Shown: positions 41,675-51,037 of the stretch, piece by piece
Position numbering within the stretch: the stretch's first letter is position 1
Layout of the letters: every line of letters begins with the position of its first letter
Assembly (NCBI GenBank): GCA_947626395.1
Contig: CANQRU010000018.1
Coordinates: forward strand, 1-62,479
Direction: 5' to 3'
Length of the DNA: 62,479 nucleotides
Source of the DNA: an uncultured Lachnospiraceae bacterium
GTDB lineage: Bacteria > Bacillota > Clostridia > Lachnospirales > Lachnospiraceae
The notes under the pieces: generated by a model
Told to the model about the DNA's origin: nothing
Database searches by the model: none
The model's input: only the letters and a program-made list of their open reading frames with translations
Position numbers and translations under genes: made by a program

Positions 41675-43867
41675 TTATGTTATCTTCCGCGTGCCGGAGC
41701 GGCCGTACATGACCTGGGCCATATTGACCGCTTCTTCCGGAGACATGTTGCCGGCGATCATATTTTTGACCGCGGTGCCGATGGAAAATTCGTAATCCCA
41801 GATGGAGCAGCCATCCGGCGTCGGCTGGGAACTGACGCCGCGGCTTCCCAGGGCGAAGCTTTCCTGAGTGGCCGGCAGCCACGGGAAGATCACAAAGTTT
41901 TTGAAATTATTGTAGGTATCTGCCAGAGGGGAGGTGCCTCCCAGCCGCACGATCATCGTGGAGATGTCCGGCGTGAAATACCAGCGGAGGAATTCCCGGC
42001 AAGCTTCCACGTTCTTGGAATAGCGGCAGATGCCGACCACGCCGCCTCCCAGAAGAGGCCGGCGGCCGGGTACTACGGCAGCGCCGATCTTGCCGATCAT
42101 ATGGGACCGGCCGGAGCTGATGATATTGGCGGCGTAATTGGAGTAGACGACGGTCATAGCCACGGATCCCTCCGTCAGCAACCGAACGCAGCCCCGCCAT
42201 GACTGAGGCCGGCCGGCAAAATCCAGCATTCGGAGATACTGGCGCATGGCCTCGGCCATTTCCTCGGTCCGGATAGCGGGGCCGGAAGCTTTCTGTGGGT
42301 CGTCCGGGACATTCGCCAGGTAATAAGGCATGAAATCACTGGCAGTGGCAAAAGAGGTCTGGTTCATGATGGTGGTTCCGTACCGGGTGGGCGAATTAGG
42401 ACTGCAGGCGGCGGTGAAAAACTCCGCGGTCTGCAGGTACTGCTCAATGGTAACAGGCACGGACAGAGTCTCATGATACCGCTCAAAATAAGCGCGGCGC
42501 AGCAGCGTGTCGTCGAACAGGTCGCTCCGATACAGCAGAAGCTGGACGCTGGGATCGAAGGGCAGGGTGTACATGGCGCCGCCGGAAAGGGAATAATTGT
42601 CATAATTCCCCCGGATCAGCGTCTGCGGAAGAGTCTCGGGCGTGATGCCGGCCTCGCTTAAAGGCATATAGGTCTTCCTGCCCATAACGTCCATGCGGGC
42701 CACATCCATCCGGATCAGGTCATAGCAGAAGTCGTCGCTCAGCATGTCGGTGGTAGCGGCCAGATCCTCCGCGGAGGTGCGTATCAGTTTTAAATGGATC
42801 CCGCTTTCCGCCTCAAACATGGGCAGAAGCTTATCCAGCGCGTTGGTCGTAGGAGTGTCAAGCGTGAGCATGGTCAGCGTGCGGACAGCTTTCTTCGGGA
42901 TCTGAGGCAGAGCCTGCGGGAAACCGCCGTCTTCCATGGTGATGACCGGCGGCATGGATTCTTTTTGGCGCGACCAGCGGATGATCTGATCCGCGATCCG
43001 CACGCCCATCTGGCTGAAATCCAGCCGGCAGGCAAGAAAATCCGCCGGCGCCAGACCGCCGGAATTGGAGAGCGTGATAATCTCCGGGCGTTCTTTCGCG
43101 TAGGAGATCCGCAGAGCGCTCAGAACGGCTTCGGCCCGGGAAAGGCTGCTGGTCACGATGGCGTCGAAACGGACGCCGGCCTGGACGATGTCGAAGGCGG
43201 TGTTGATGGCCAGGTTAAAGGTCGAGGTGAAATGTCGGATGGAGACAGCGCTGCCGTTTACGGCGTCTTCCAGACCTTTTATCAGCAGCTGATCGCGGGA
43301 AAAGGAGGGCGGCGTGGAGAACACGGCTACCTCCCTGCGGCCGCTGTCCAGGATATGGCGTCCGATGGCCGCGCCGATCTTCTCATAGTCAAAGCGGATG
43401 AACATATCGTTGGGCCGGACGGGTTCTCCGTCCCGGTCGATGTATATGACAGGGCATGGAAGATCCCTGTAGAGTTCTTCGCCGGAATTTCCGAGGCAGG
43501 AAACCGTCACTACGGCTGTCAGTCCCGACTGGGGAATGCGTTTCAGGATCGCTTCCTCGATACTGGCGATATCGTTGGTCGGATAGACGTTCACATCATA
43601 ATCCGCCTTGAAAAGCGTGGTCTGAACCGCGTTGTACAGATCCAGATAGATATCCTCGCAGAGAGAGGGAAGGATCAGGGCGACCGTCCGCGTGATCCCC
43701 TGCTTCAGCAGCTGGGCCTGAATATTGGGCACATAACCCAGCTTTTTGGCGGCGTTCTCCACCAGACGGATCTTCTCAATACTGACTTTGCCGGTTTTGT
43801 TCAGAACGTTGGATACGGTGCCGTGGGAAACGCCCGCTTCCCTGGCGATGTCTTTGATCGTAGGCAT
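41675..43867 (-). CDS. LacI-type regulator fused to an ABC solute-binding domain
   Basis: A 730-residue cytosolic protein. Residues 1-55 are a LacI helix-turn-helix (TIKDIAREAGVSHGTVSNVLN). Residues about 60-310 are a type I periplasmic-binding-like sensor (VALILPSLCEDIYLDLYNAV, PVIYIDRDGEPV). From about 325 to the end is a family 1 extracellular solute-binding-protein fold (LTMLTLDTPTTNALDKLLPM, FDPSVQLLLYRSDLFDD, LLTEGSVAMTVVYSN, ACREFLRWYFTPD). No signal peptide or lipobox is present. ATG 43867 has CAGGAGG. It is divergent from the ABC transporter at 44236 and so probably its regulator, possibly reading the sugar through two sensors (inference). Confidence 0.88.
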   Translation of the reverse strand: MPTIKDIAREAGVSHGTVSNVLNKTGKVSIEKIRLVENAAKKLGYVPNIQAQLLKQGITRTVALILPSLCEDIYLDLYNAVQTTLFKADYDVNVYPTNDIASIEEAILKRIPQSGLTAVVTVSCLGNSGEELYRDLPCPVIYIDRDGEPVRPNDMFIRFDYEKIGAAIGRHILDSGRREVAVFSTPPSFSRDQLLIKGLEDAVNGSAVSIRHFTSTFNLAINTAFDIVQAGVRFDAIVTSSLSRAEAVLSALRISYAKERPEIITLSNSGGLAPADFLACRLDFSQMGVRIADQIIRWSRQKESMPPVITMEDGGFPQALPQIPKKAVRTLTMLTLDTPTTNALDKLLPMFEAESGIHLKLIRTSAEDLAATTDMLSDDFCYDLIRMDVARMDVMGRKTYMPLSEAGITPETLPQTLIRGNYDNYSLSGGAMYTLPFDPSVQLLLYRSDLFDDTLLRRAYFERYHETLSVPVTIEQYLQTAEFFTAACSPNSPTRYGTTIMNQTSFATASDFMPYYLANVPDDPQKASGPAIRTEEMAEAMRQYLRMLDFAGRPQSWRGCVRLLTEGSVAMTVVYSNYAANIISSGRSHMIGKIGAAVVPGRRPLLGGGVVGICRYSKNVEACREFLRWYFTPDISTMIVRLGGTSPLADTYNNFKNFVIFPWLPATQESFALGSRGVSSQPTPDGCSIWDYEFSIGTAVKNMIAGNMSPEEAVNMAQVMYGRSGTRKIT

Positions 43868-43919
43868 AAAATACCTCCTGACTGATGCCCTGTCTTGTGG
43901 AAATCTGTCTATTATTAAT

Positions 43920-43974
43920 AAGATAGCAGAAATCGGAAGGATTCGCAAGAGAAATTGGACAAATATTGGACAAA
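43920..43974 (-). promoter_or_regulatory. Promoter of the fusion regulator with direct repeats upstream
   Basis: Minus strand TTGCGA (43948-43943), a 17-base spacer and TATCTT (43925-43920). Just upstream, ATTGGACAAA occurs twice on the plus strand (43954-43963 and 43965-43974), 11 bases apart. Confidence 0.5.
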
Positions 43975-44110
43975 AAATCAAACAAAGATTTATACGATGA
44001 AATTTTCCAATATAATTAGAACGAACCAATTTCAAAAATAAGCACGGCTTTCGCGGATCACCGCAAATATTTGGAAATAAATACGGAACCAAACGGATAT
44101 ACATAAAATA

Positions 44111-44200
44111 ATTCGAAAATTAAGTCATAAAATTCGAAAATTTATATTGACACGTACCAATCAATAGTATATAATCATGATCATAGGATATCCTGATCAT
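44111..44200 (+). promoter_or_regulatory. ABC-operon promoter with operator-like repeats
   Basis: TTGACA 44147-44152, a 17-base spacer and TATAAT 44170-44175. Upstream, ATTCGAAAATT is repeated at 44111-44121 and 44132-44142, 21 bases (two helical turns) apart. Immediately after the -10, CATGATCA...TGATCATG (about 44176-44201) forms an inverted repeat across the expected start site, a likely operator for the divergent LacI-type protein. Confidence 0.75.
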
Positions 44201-44235
44201 GTAACTGAAGACAATGGGGAGGACGGCCGGCGCAC

Positions 44236-45213
44236 ATGCGGAACGGCCGAAGGGGAAGGAGAGTGAAAAGCTTTGTGAATCAACAGGCAGCTCAAAAAAT
44301 CCGGAAGCGCGCGAAAACCTGGAAGCTGATGAAGAAAAACTGGCTTCTGTATATGTTTCTGCTTCCGGCGGCACTTTATATCGCCATATTTCATTACGGG
44401 CCCATGTACGGGCTGCAGATCGCGTTTCGCGACTATAAGGCGGTCAACGGAATATGGGGAAGCAAATGGGTAGGACTGAAGTGGATCACCACCTTCATGA
44501 ATACGCCGCGGTTCTGGATGATCTTTAAGAATACGCTGAAGATCAGCCTGTATTCCCTGATCAGCTTTCCGTTCCCGATCATTCTGGCAGTGTTTTTGAA
44601 CAATGTGCGGAATGTGCGCAGGAAGAAATTCGTCCAGACCGTTACTTACATGCCCCACTTTATCTCCACGGTGGTGCTGGTGGGCATGCTCTCGCTGTTT
44701 TTTTCACCGCGCAACGGCATTGTGAATATGCTTGTTGGACTGTTCGGTGGGCCGACCGACACGTATTTTATGGGACGGGCGGATTACTTTTCCCACATCT
44801 ATGTCTGGTCCGGGATCTGGCAGAGCATGGGATGGGGTTCCATCATCTACGTGGCGGCGCTGACCGGCGTGGATCAGGAGCTGCATGACGCGGCCCAGGT
44901 GGACGGAGCCAATAAGCTCCAGCGGATCTGGCACATCGACATTCCGTCGATCCTGCCGACGATCATCATTATGCTGATCTTAAGGCTCGGACATATCATG
45001 GGCGTGGGCTATGAGAAGGTGTACCTGATGCAGAACTCGCTGAACATCACCTCATCGGAGGTGATCTCCACCTACGTCTACAAGATGGGTCTGCAGAACC
45101 AGAAGTTCAGCTACTCGGCGGCCATCGGCCTGTTCAACAACGTGATCAATTTTATCGTGCTCATCATCGCCAATAAGACGGCGGACAAGGTGAGCGGTTC
45201 CAGTCTGTGGTAA
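44236..45213 (+). CDS. Carbohydrate ABC transporter permease, LplB type
   Basis: A 325-residue inner-membrane permease with six predicted helices, one half of the translocation pore of a CUT1 polysaccharide importer. FHYGPMYGLQIAFRDYKAVNGIWGS is typical of the LplB group. The ATPase-contacting EAA-like loop reads DQELHDAAQVDGANKLQRIW. Candidate starts are ATG 44236 (GGGGAGG upstream, long spacing) and GTG 44275 (AAGGAG upstream); the choice is uncertain. It is first in an operon with the second permease and the binding protein; the ATPase is not encoded here, as is usual for this group. Confidence 0.92.
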   Translation: MRNGRRGRRVKSFVNQQAAQKIRKRAKTWKLMKKNWLLYMFLLPAALYIAIFHYGPMYGLQIAFRDYKAVNGIWGSKWVGLKWITTFMNTPRFWMIFKNTLKISLYSLISFPFPIILAVFLNNVRNVRRKKFVQTVTYMPHFISTVVLVGMLSLFFSPRNGIVNMLVGLFGGPTDTYFMGRADYFSHIYVWSGIWQSMGWGSIIYVAALTGVDQELHDAAQVDGANKLQRIWHIDIPSILPTIIIMLILRLGHIMGVGYEKVYLMQNSLNITSSEVISTYVYKMGLQNQKFSYSAAIGLFNNVINFIVLIIANKTADKVSGSSLW

Positions 45214-45226
45214 GGAGGGCTGATCT

Positions 45227-46150
45227 ATGCAGAGAATGATCCGAACCCGGGGACGATCGGCGAACAGAATCCGGCAGTCCTGGGACAACAGGCTGTTCGA
45301 CGCGCTGGCAAACACATTTCTGATCCTGCTTACCATCGTTACGATCTATCCGCTGTGGTTTATCCTTGTGGCGTCGTTTACCGATTATAAGCTGATCAAC
45401 GCCGGAACCCTGCTGCTGTACCCGAAGGGATTCCATTTGATGGGCTATGAGAAGGTATTTGCCGACTGGCGGATATGGTCGGGCTATATGAATACGCTGA
45501 TCTATACGGTGGGAGGTACAGCTTTCGGAGCGATAGTGACGATCCTGGCCGGGTATGCTTTCTCGCGGAAGGATCTGCCGGGCAGCGGGATATTGATGAA
45601 GCTGTTCATCTTTACGATGTATTTCGGAGGCGGTCTGGTTCCGACCTATCTTATGGTCAAGAATCTGGGGCTTCTGGACACGCGGCTTCTGATGATCCTG
45701 CAGAGCAGCATTTCGGTACATAACATCATCGTGGTGCGGTCATTTATGAAAACCAATATACCCGATGAACTTCTGGACGCGGCGACCATCGACGGCTGCG
45801 GGAACGGAACGTTTTTCGTGTCGATCGTGATGCCGCTGTCGAAGGCGATCTTCGCGGTGATGATACTGTATATCGCGGTGAGCCACTGGAATTCATATTT
45901 CAATGCGCTGATCTATCTGACGGACAGGAATAAATACCCGCTGCAGGTATTTTTAAGAGAGATCCTGCTGCAGACGGCGCAGAACCATGAGATCGCTGAG
46001 GATGCTGAGGCTGTGCTGGAGATGCAGCAGATGGTGGCGACGATCCGGTACAGCGTAATTGTGGTATCGACGGCTCCGATCCTTTGCGTATATCCGTTTA
46101 TTCAGAAGTATTTTGTGAAGGGAGTTATGATCGGCTCGGTAAAGGGCTGA
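45227..46150 (+). CDS. Carbohydrate ABC transporter permease, YtcP/LplC type
   Basis: A 307-residue partner permease with six helices. The C-terminal half carries the EAA loop IPDELLDAATIDGCGNGTFF and VMPLSKAIFAVMILY. It ends LCVYPFIQKYFVKGVMIGSVKG, the conserved family terminus. ATG 45227 has TAAGGAGGG and follows the first permease after 13 bases. It pairs with LplB to import oligosaccharides delivered by the lipoprotein encoded next. Confidence 0.93.
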   Translation: MQRMIRTRGRSANRIRQSWDNRLFDALANTFLILLTIVTIYPLWFILVASFTDYKLINAGTLLLYPKGFHLMGYEKVFADWRIWSGYMNTLIYTVGGTAFGAIVTILAGYAFSRKDLPGSGILMKLFIFTMYFGGGLVPTYLMVKNLGLLDTRLLMILQSSISVHNIIVVRSFMKTNIPDELLDAATIDGCGNGTFFVSIVMPLSKAIFAVMILYIAVSHWNSYFNALIYLTDRNKYPLQVFLREILLQTAQNHEIAEDAEAVLEMQQMVATIRYSVIVVSTAPILCVYPFIQKYFVKGVMIGSVKG

Positions 46151-46238
46151 ACAGGGCGGCAGGTATTTCAGCGCGGAAGGCGCGTCACAGACGGCCTTTT
46201 ACGCGTGTAAACGTAATTCAGAGAATAGGAGGGTTTAT

Positions 46239-47993
46239 ATGAGAAAACAGATATTGGCGGCTGCGCTGGCCGCGGGAATGACCGTATCATTGCTGGCGGG
46301 CTGCGGAGGCGGAAACCAGACACAGACGCAGACCACGACGGCTGCGACGACGGCCGCGACGACGGCCGCACAAACGACAGCGGCTCCCGCGCAGCAGGCG
46401 GCGGGCGAGGAGACGACCGCCGCGCAGGAGACAACGGATGGGATCCCTGTGGATTATTTCGCGGGGACTGTGCTGGAAATTTATACCAAACCGGCGGCAA
46501 GTAATGATATCGTGACGGATCCCAACCAGAAGGAGATCTATAAACTGGCGGAAGAAGCGACGGGAATCCATGTCAACTGGACGATGCTGACGTCGGAGGC
46601 ATGGTCGGAGCAGGTGAATCTGAAACTGGCCAGCGGAGATATGCCGGACGCGTTCCTGTCGAGTATCGGCGATAGTAAGATCAGCGACAACATTGAACTG
46701 TTCTATGACCTCAGCGAGGAAGGGCTTCTGGAAACCTACGCCCCCAATTTCCTGACGACAGTCGAGGAGGTATATCCGGAGGGGCTGGAGTCGCTTCGGT
46801 GGCCGGACGGTTCCATCCGCGCGCTTCCTACGGGGCGGCCGGAGACGGAGTATTCGGAGAACACCTGGTTCCCGATGATCAACAAGCGGTGGCTTGAGAA
46901 TGTAAACATGGAGATGCCTACCACGGCGGACGAGCTTTATGAGGTTCTCTGCGCGTTCCGCGATCAGGACGCCAACGGCAACGGAGACCCCAATGATGAG
47001 ATTCCCTTCGGCTTCGCCAATAAGCACGGCCTCGCGCATATCCATAATTCCGCCAACTACTTCGGGATCGCCAACGCGAAGGACGGCGACTCCGGACATT
47101 ACAAGATGGTGAAGAACGGCGTCGTGACGCCGACGGCGGACACAGAGGAGTGGCGCGCGTGGCTGGAATATATGCACAAGCTGATGGCGGACGGCCTTCT
47201 GGATGTGGAGGGCTTCTCCCAGTCCGGCGATGAGTGGACCGCGAAGGTGAACCAGGATCTTTACGGCGTGACCTATATGTTCAGCCCGACTCATCTGGGA
47301 CTGGATTTCAATGAGTGGGAATTCTTGTGGATCCAGGGAATGGAAGGCGTAGAGCCGGTTCTGGACGGCAACAAATACTATGATACCACCGTGAAGACCG
47401 GTCTGACGATTTCCGCTGACAGCAAGAACGTGCCGGCGCTGCTTCACTGGTACAACTGGATGGCGAGTACCCGCCAGCTGAAGATGACCGCGTTCTTAGG
47501 TGAAAAGGGAATCCTCTGGGATGAGTACGAGGGCGAGATCTATCTGAGTGACGACTGGAAGAACAAGCCGGAGTTCGCCAATGAGACGGCCAGCACCCTG
47601 ACCAATAACAGAGGCGCGGGCGGCACGAGCGTACTGCTCTCGCTGGATGATTATGCGTATGACGACAGAAATACACATCTGGTCAACGGCGTGCCGATGG
47701 TGCTGGAATTTAACCCGAAAGACTCGACGCAGAGCCGCTCAAAGCTGGTGAAGCAGACGCTGGATCTTCTGCAGGATGAGTACATTTTCCCGAGATTCCA
47801 GGATCCGGATGCCGTGAGCGAGAGAACGTTTATCGAGACGGACCTGATGCCGATGATCGACAATTACATTTCTACCAGCATTATGGACGGCATTACCGAC
47901 GAGTCCTGGAACGCGTATCTGAAGGATCTGGAGACCTACGGCTACTATGACTGGATCGAGTGGTATCAGAAGAGTCTTGACGGAGAACTTTAA
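46239..47993 (+). CDS. Extracellular solute-binding lipoprotein of the ABC importer
   Basis: A 584-residue lipoprotein that captures the sugar outside the cell. Signal peptide MRKQILAAALAAGMTVSLLAGC with lipobox LAGC at Cys22 is followed by a Thr/Ala/Gln-rich flexible linker (about 27-70), then a large family 1 binding fold as in LipO/YtcQ (DPNQKEIYKLAEEATGIHV, DANGNGDPNDEIPFGFAN). RBS AGGAGGG precedes ATG 46239. Together with the GH88 gene downstream it probably handles uronic-acid-containing oligosaccharides (inference). Confidence 0.93.
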   Translation: MRKQILAAALAAGMTVSLLAGCGGGNQTQTQTTTAATTAATTAAQTTAAPAQQAAGEETTAAQETTDGIPVDYFAGTVLEIYTKPAASNDIVTDPNQKEIYKLAEEATGIHVNWTMLTSEAWSEQVNLKLASGDMPDAFLSSIGDSKISDNIELFYDLSEEGLLETYAPNFLTTVEEVYPEGLESLRWPDGSIRALPTGRPETEYSENTWFPMINKRWLENVNMEMPTTADELYEVLCAFRDQDANGNGDPNDEIPFGFANKHGLAHIHNSANYFGIANAKDGDSGHYKMVKNGVVTPTADTEEWRAWLEYMHKLMADGLLDVEGFSQSGDEWTAKVNQDLYGVTYMFSPTHLGLDFNEWEFLWIQGMEGVEPVLDGNKYYDTTVKTGLTISADSKNVPALLHWYNWMASTRQLKMTAFLGEKGILWDEYEGEIYLSDDWKNKPEFANETASTLTNNRGAGGTSVLLSLDDYAYDDRNTHLVNGVPMVLEFNPKDSTQSRSKLVKQTLDLLQDEYIFPRFQDPDAVSERTFIETDLMPMIDNYISTSIMDGITDESWNAYLKDLETYGYYDWIEWYQKSLDGEL

Positions 47994-48005
47994 GCAGGTG
48001 TGAAT

Positions 48006-48836
48006 ATGAACGAGCTGAACGAATTATGCAGAAGTAAAGGCGTCCTGGTGGCGGCGCACATGGGACTTGGCGGGGCGAATATCCCGGCCAATACGATCCC
48101 TGCGTTTGAGCTGGCCGTCAGAAACGGCGCGTCAGTTCTGGAGATGGATCTGTTTAAGACGGCGGACGGGGAGCTGTTCATTTTCCATACGGGCAAGGAA
48201 CGGCTCCGGCTCCGGCTGGAGGCCGATGTCAGGACTATGACCGCGCGGCAGGTGCGGGAGCTCCGGTTTATCAACGCGGACGGCGCGGCGACCCATTACG
48301 GCCTGGATGCCTTCGACGACGTGCTGGAGCATTTCCGGGGGCGATGCCTGATGAATCTGGACCGCTGCGGCGGCTTTCTGGAGGATGTGGCGCGCTGCGT
48401 AGATCGCCACGGGATGCGGGAGCAGATCCTTCTCAAGACGGATCCGTCGGAGGAACGGCTGGCGGAGGTGGAGGCGTTCGCGCCGGAATACATGTATCTG
48501 CCGGTCTATAAGGAGACGGATACGGCTACTGCGCGGATCCGCGGGAGGAATATCCATATGGTCGGGGCGGAACTGGTATTCGCGCGGGAGGATTCGCCGA
48601 TCGCCCAACAGGAGTATATCGATTCGATGCGCCGGATGGGAATGGTGTTGTGGGTGAATACGCTGATCTACAATGAGAATGTGCCTCTGAGCGCCGGCCA
48701 CAATGATGATGTCTCGCTCCTTAAGGACCCGGATGACGGATGGGGCTGGGCGGCCCGGAAGGGCTTCGGCATCATTCAGACCGACTGGACGGCCCAGTGC
48801 GCTGAGTGGCTTAAGCATCACGGGTTCAGCTATTAG
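48006..48836 (+). CDS. Glycerophosphodiester phosphodiesterase-like TIM-barrel protein
   Basis: A 276-residue GDPD-family protein: VAAHMGLGGANIPANTIPAF, then VLEMDLFKTADGELFIFHTG carrying the family's metal-binding Glu/Asp and second His positions. The first motif reads AHMG rather than the usual AHRG. There is no signal peptide. Inside a sugar-uptake island such members are thought to cleave glycerophospho- or other phosphodiester-sugar adducts, but that is inference. The start ATG 48006 is preferred over GTG 48000. It follows the lipoprotein gene after 12 bases. Confidence 0.8.
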   Translation: MNELNELCRSKGVLVAAHMGLGGANIPANTIPAFELAVRNGASVLEMDLFKTADGELFIFHTGKERLRLRLEADVRTMTARQVRELRFINADGAATHYGLDAFDDVLEHFRGRCLMNLDRCGGFLEDVARCVDRHGMREQILLKTDPSEERLAEVEAFAPEYMYLPVYKETDTATARIRGRNIHMVGAELVFAREDSPIAQQEYIDSMRRMGMVLWVNTLIYNENVPLSAGHNDDVSLLKDPDDGWGWAARKGFGIIQTDWTAQCAEWLKHHGFSY

Positions 48837-48852
48837 GATGGGAGAGGCTTAT

Positions 48853-49548
48853 ATGAGGATGAGTTTTTCGGGTGTCGGCGCGGCGTACAGGCCTTCCTGG
48901 GGCAGCAACAGTGCGTTTTTCATGGCGGAGGACCAGCTTTACCTGATGGACTGCGGAGAAACGGTGTTCGGCCGTATGGCGGACCGGCCGGAACTTGCGC
49001 GGTGCGCGGCGGTGAATATATTGGTTACCCACCGCCACCCGGATCATATCGGCAGTCTGGGCTCGCTGGCTTCTTACTGCAGGTACGTGTTGGGCAAGCC
49101 GGTACTGGTGGCTTCGCCCGACGCGGGACTGCCGGTGATACTGGAGCTTATGGGGATCTGCAGGGAGGCGTATCAGTTTCGGACAGATTTTTCGGAGCCG
49201 TTTCCCGGCGGGATCAGGGTGACGCCGCTTAAGGTATGCCACGCTCCCGGGATGGACTGTTACGGCTATTATCTTTCCGACGGAAAGGAAACCGTTTTTT
49301 ACAGCGGCGATTCCAATAAGATGCCGGAACAGGTGATCGAGGGGCTGAAGGCGGGTACATTGGCCCATGTCTATCAGGAGACCACCTATGAGAAGAAGGA
49401 AAATCCCGAGCACTGTTCTTTGAAACAGCTGTGCGAGTGTATTCCCGGCGGACTGCGCGGCCGCATCACCTGCATGCATTTTGGAGAGGAATTCCGGGAG
49501 GCGGTGGAGAAGAATGGTTTCTGCGCGGCCCGGGTATGCGAACTGTGA
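48853..49548 (+). CDS. Metallo-beta-lactamase-fold hydrolase
   Basis: A 231-residue cytosolic MBL-fold enzyme. The zinc motif THRHPDHIGS (HxHxDH), a downstream His in KVCHAPGMDCYGYY, Asp in YSGDSNK and His in CMHFGEEF complete a binuclear site, as in RNase Z-like or phosphodiesterase members. ATG 48853 has GGAGAGG; it starts 16 bases after the GDPD gene. Substrate unknown; adjacency to the GDPD-like and GH88 genes suggests a phosphodiester or lactone in carbohydrate breakdown. A terminator follows. Confidence 0.82.
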   Translation: MRMSFSGVGAAYRPSWGSNSAFFMAEDQLYLMDCGETVFGRMADRPELARCAAVNILVTHRHPDHIGSLGSLASYCRYVLGKPVLVASPDAGLPVILELMGICREAYQFRTDFSEPFPGGIRVTPLKVCHAPGMDCYGYYLSDGKETVFYSGDSNKMPEQVIEGLKAGTLAHVYQETTYEKKENPEHCSLKQLCECIPGGLRGRITCMHFGEEFREAVEKNGFCAARVCEL

Positions 49549-49612
49549 ACATTGCGAAGATCTGTAAAGAAACCGGGTGAATAAACAAAACTTCGGCTGC
49601 CGGTATTTGTCG

Positions 49613-49650
49613 AAAGCTGCGAATCGATGGAGGTGATTCGCAGCTTTTTT
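49613..49650 (+). terminator. Terminator of the ABC-GDPD-MBL operon
   Basis: A perfect 13-bp stem AAAGCTGCGAATC (49613-49625) / GATTCGCAGCTTT (49635-49647), loop GATGGAGGT, then TTTTTT in all. Confidence 0.92.
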
Positions 49651-49804
49651 GGTGTAAAAAAGTTTGAATACGCGGCGGAGGAAGAATGAGGCTCCCTTAT
49701 TTTTGGGGACTGGAAAAATCCGGCGGTAAGCGCTATGATAGAATCATCACCGGATGCCGGATTGGTATTTGACCGGCAGGGCGGAAGAAAGGAAGAAGAA
49801 AGCG

Positions 49805-50950
49805 ATGCATGAAGAATATAAGATCTGGGCGCGGGACGTTCTGGCGCGCATTGAGAAAAAGATGGAGAAGGTGAGCGTCCGCTCGGCGGACAAGATCCCC
49901 TACACGACGAAGGACGGCGTTCACGACGACTGGTCGGGGGACGACAGGATTGGCTGGTGGACCAACGGCTTCTGGGGCGGCATGATGTGGCAGATGTACG
50001 AGCTGACCGGGCAGGAGCATTATAAAGCGGTGGCGGAAAGCGTGGAGCGGAAGCTGGACCGGGTGCTGATGGATGCGCAGTCCATGGATCATGACAGCGG
50101 ATTTAAATGGCTGCCCACGTCGGTGAACAACTACCGGCTGACCGGGAACCCGGCGTCGAGGAACCGGGCGCTTCTGGCGGCCAATAACCTGGCGGGGCGT
50201 TTTAACCACGCGGGGCAGTTTATCCGGGCGTGGAACGACTGGGGCGACAATGGCCCGGACCGCCGCGGCTGGGCGATCATCGACTGTATGATGAACCTGC
50301 CGCTTCTGTATTGGGCAAGCGAAGAGACGAAGGATCCGCGGTTCGCCCAGACGGCCATGCGGCACGCGGACACAGCGGCGCGGTGCTTCGTGCGGGAGGA
50401 CGGCTCCGTGAACCATATCGTGGAATTTGATGTGGACAGCGGTGAAATGGTGCGAAGCTACGGCGGCCAGGGATACGGGGACGGTTCGTCCTGGACCCGC
50501 GGGCAGGCATGGGGGCTTTACGGATTCGCGCAGAGCTTCCGGCATACGGGGAAGCGGGAGTATCTGGATACGGCCGTGCGGATTGCGGATTATTTCATCG
50601 CGCATATTCCGGAAAGCGGCCTGATCCCGGTGGACTTCTGCCAGCCGGAGGAGCCGGCGTGGGAGGATTCGACGGCGGCGGCGATCGCGGCGAGCGGACT
50701 TCTGGAGATCTGGCAGCTGCTTGAGGAGAAGAGAGCGCATGGAGCCGGCAGTATGGAATCCGGCCGGAAGTATCTGGAAGCCGCGGTCGGCCTCCTGCGC
50801 ACTCTGGCTGACAGGCGGGTGAACTGGGACGATGCGGCGGACAACCTGCTGGAGAAATGCACTGCGGCCTACCACGATAGAGACCACGAATTCTCCATCA
50901 TTTACGGGGATTATTATCTGATCGAGGCGCTGATGAAGCTGGCGCTGTGA
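49805..50950 (+). CDS. GH88 unsaturated glucuronyl hydrolase
   Basis: A 381-residue (alpha/alpha)6-barrel enzyme that removes the 4,5-unsaturated uronic acid from lyase-generated oligosaccharides. Family segments include GVHDDWSGDDRIGWWTNGFW, ESMDHDSGFKWLPT-like DHDSGF with a likely catalytic Asp, DGSSWTRGQAWGLYGFA and IPVDFCQPEEP. There is no signal peptide, so oligomers must be imported first, fitting the ABC transporter upstream. It is separated from that operon by a strong terminator and has its own possible -10 (TATGAT near 49736). Glycosaminoglycan, pectin or xanthan fragments are candidates. Confidence 0.9.
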   Translation: MHEEYKIWARDVLARIEKKMEKVSVRSADKIPYTTKDGVHDDWSGDDRIGWWTNGFWGGMMWQMYELTGQEHYKAVAESVERKLDRVLMDAQSMDHDSGFKWLPTSVNNYRLTGNPASRNRALLAANNLAGRFNHAGQFIRAWNDWGDNGPDRRGWAIIDCMMNLPLLYWASEETKDPRFAQTAMRHADTAARCFVREDGSVNHIVEFDVDSGEMVRSYGGQGYGDGSSWTRGQAWGLYGFAQSFRHTGKREYLDTAVRIADYFIAHIPESGLIPVDFCQPEEPAWEDSTAAAIAASGLLEIWQLLEEKRAHGAGSMESGRKYLEAAVGLLRTLADRRVNWDDAADNLLEKCTAAYHDRDHEFSIIYGDYYLIEALMKLAL

Positions 50951-51037
50951 AATATTTCAGTTCGCTGGGATAGCGCCTGGCTGCGGCCGGAACCGTTACC
51001 ATTTCGTTAATTTTTTGTGAACAACCTTCTTATTCAG

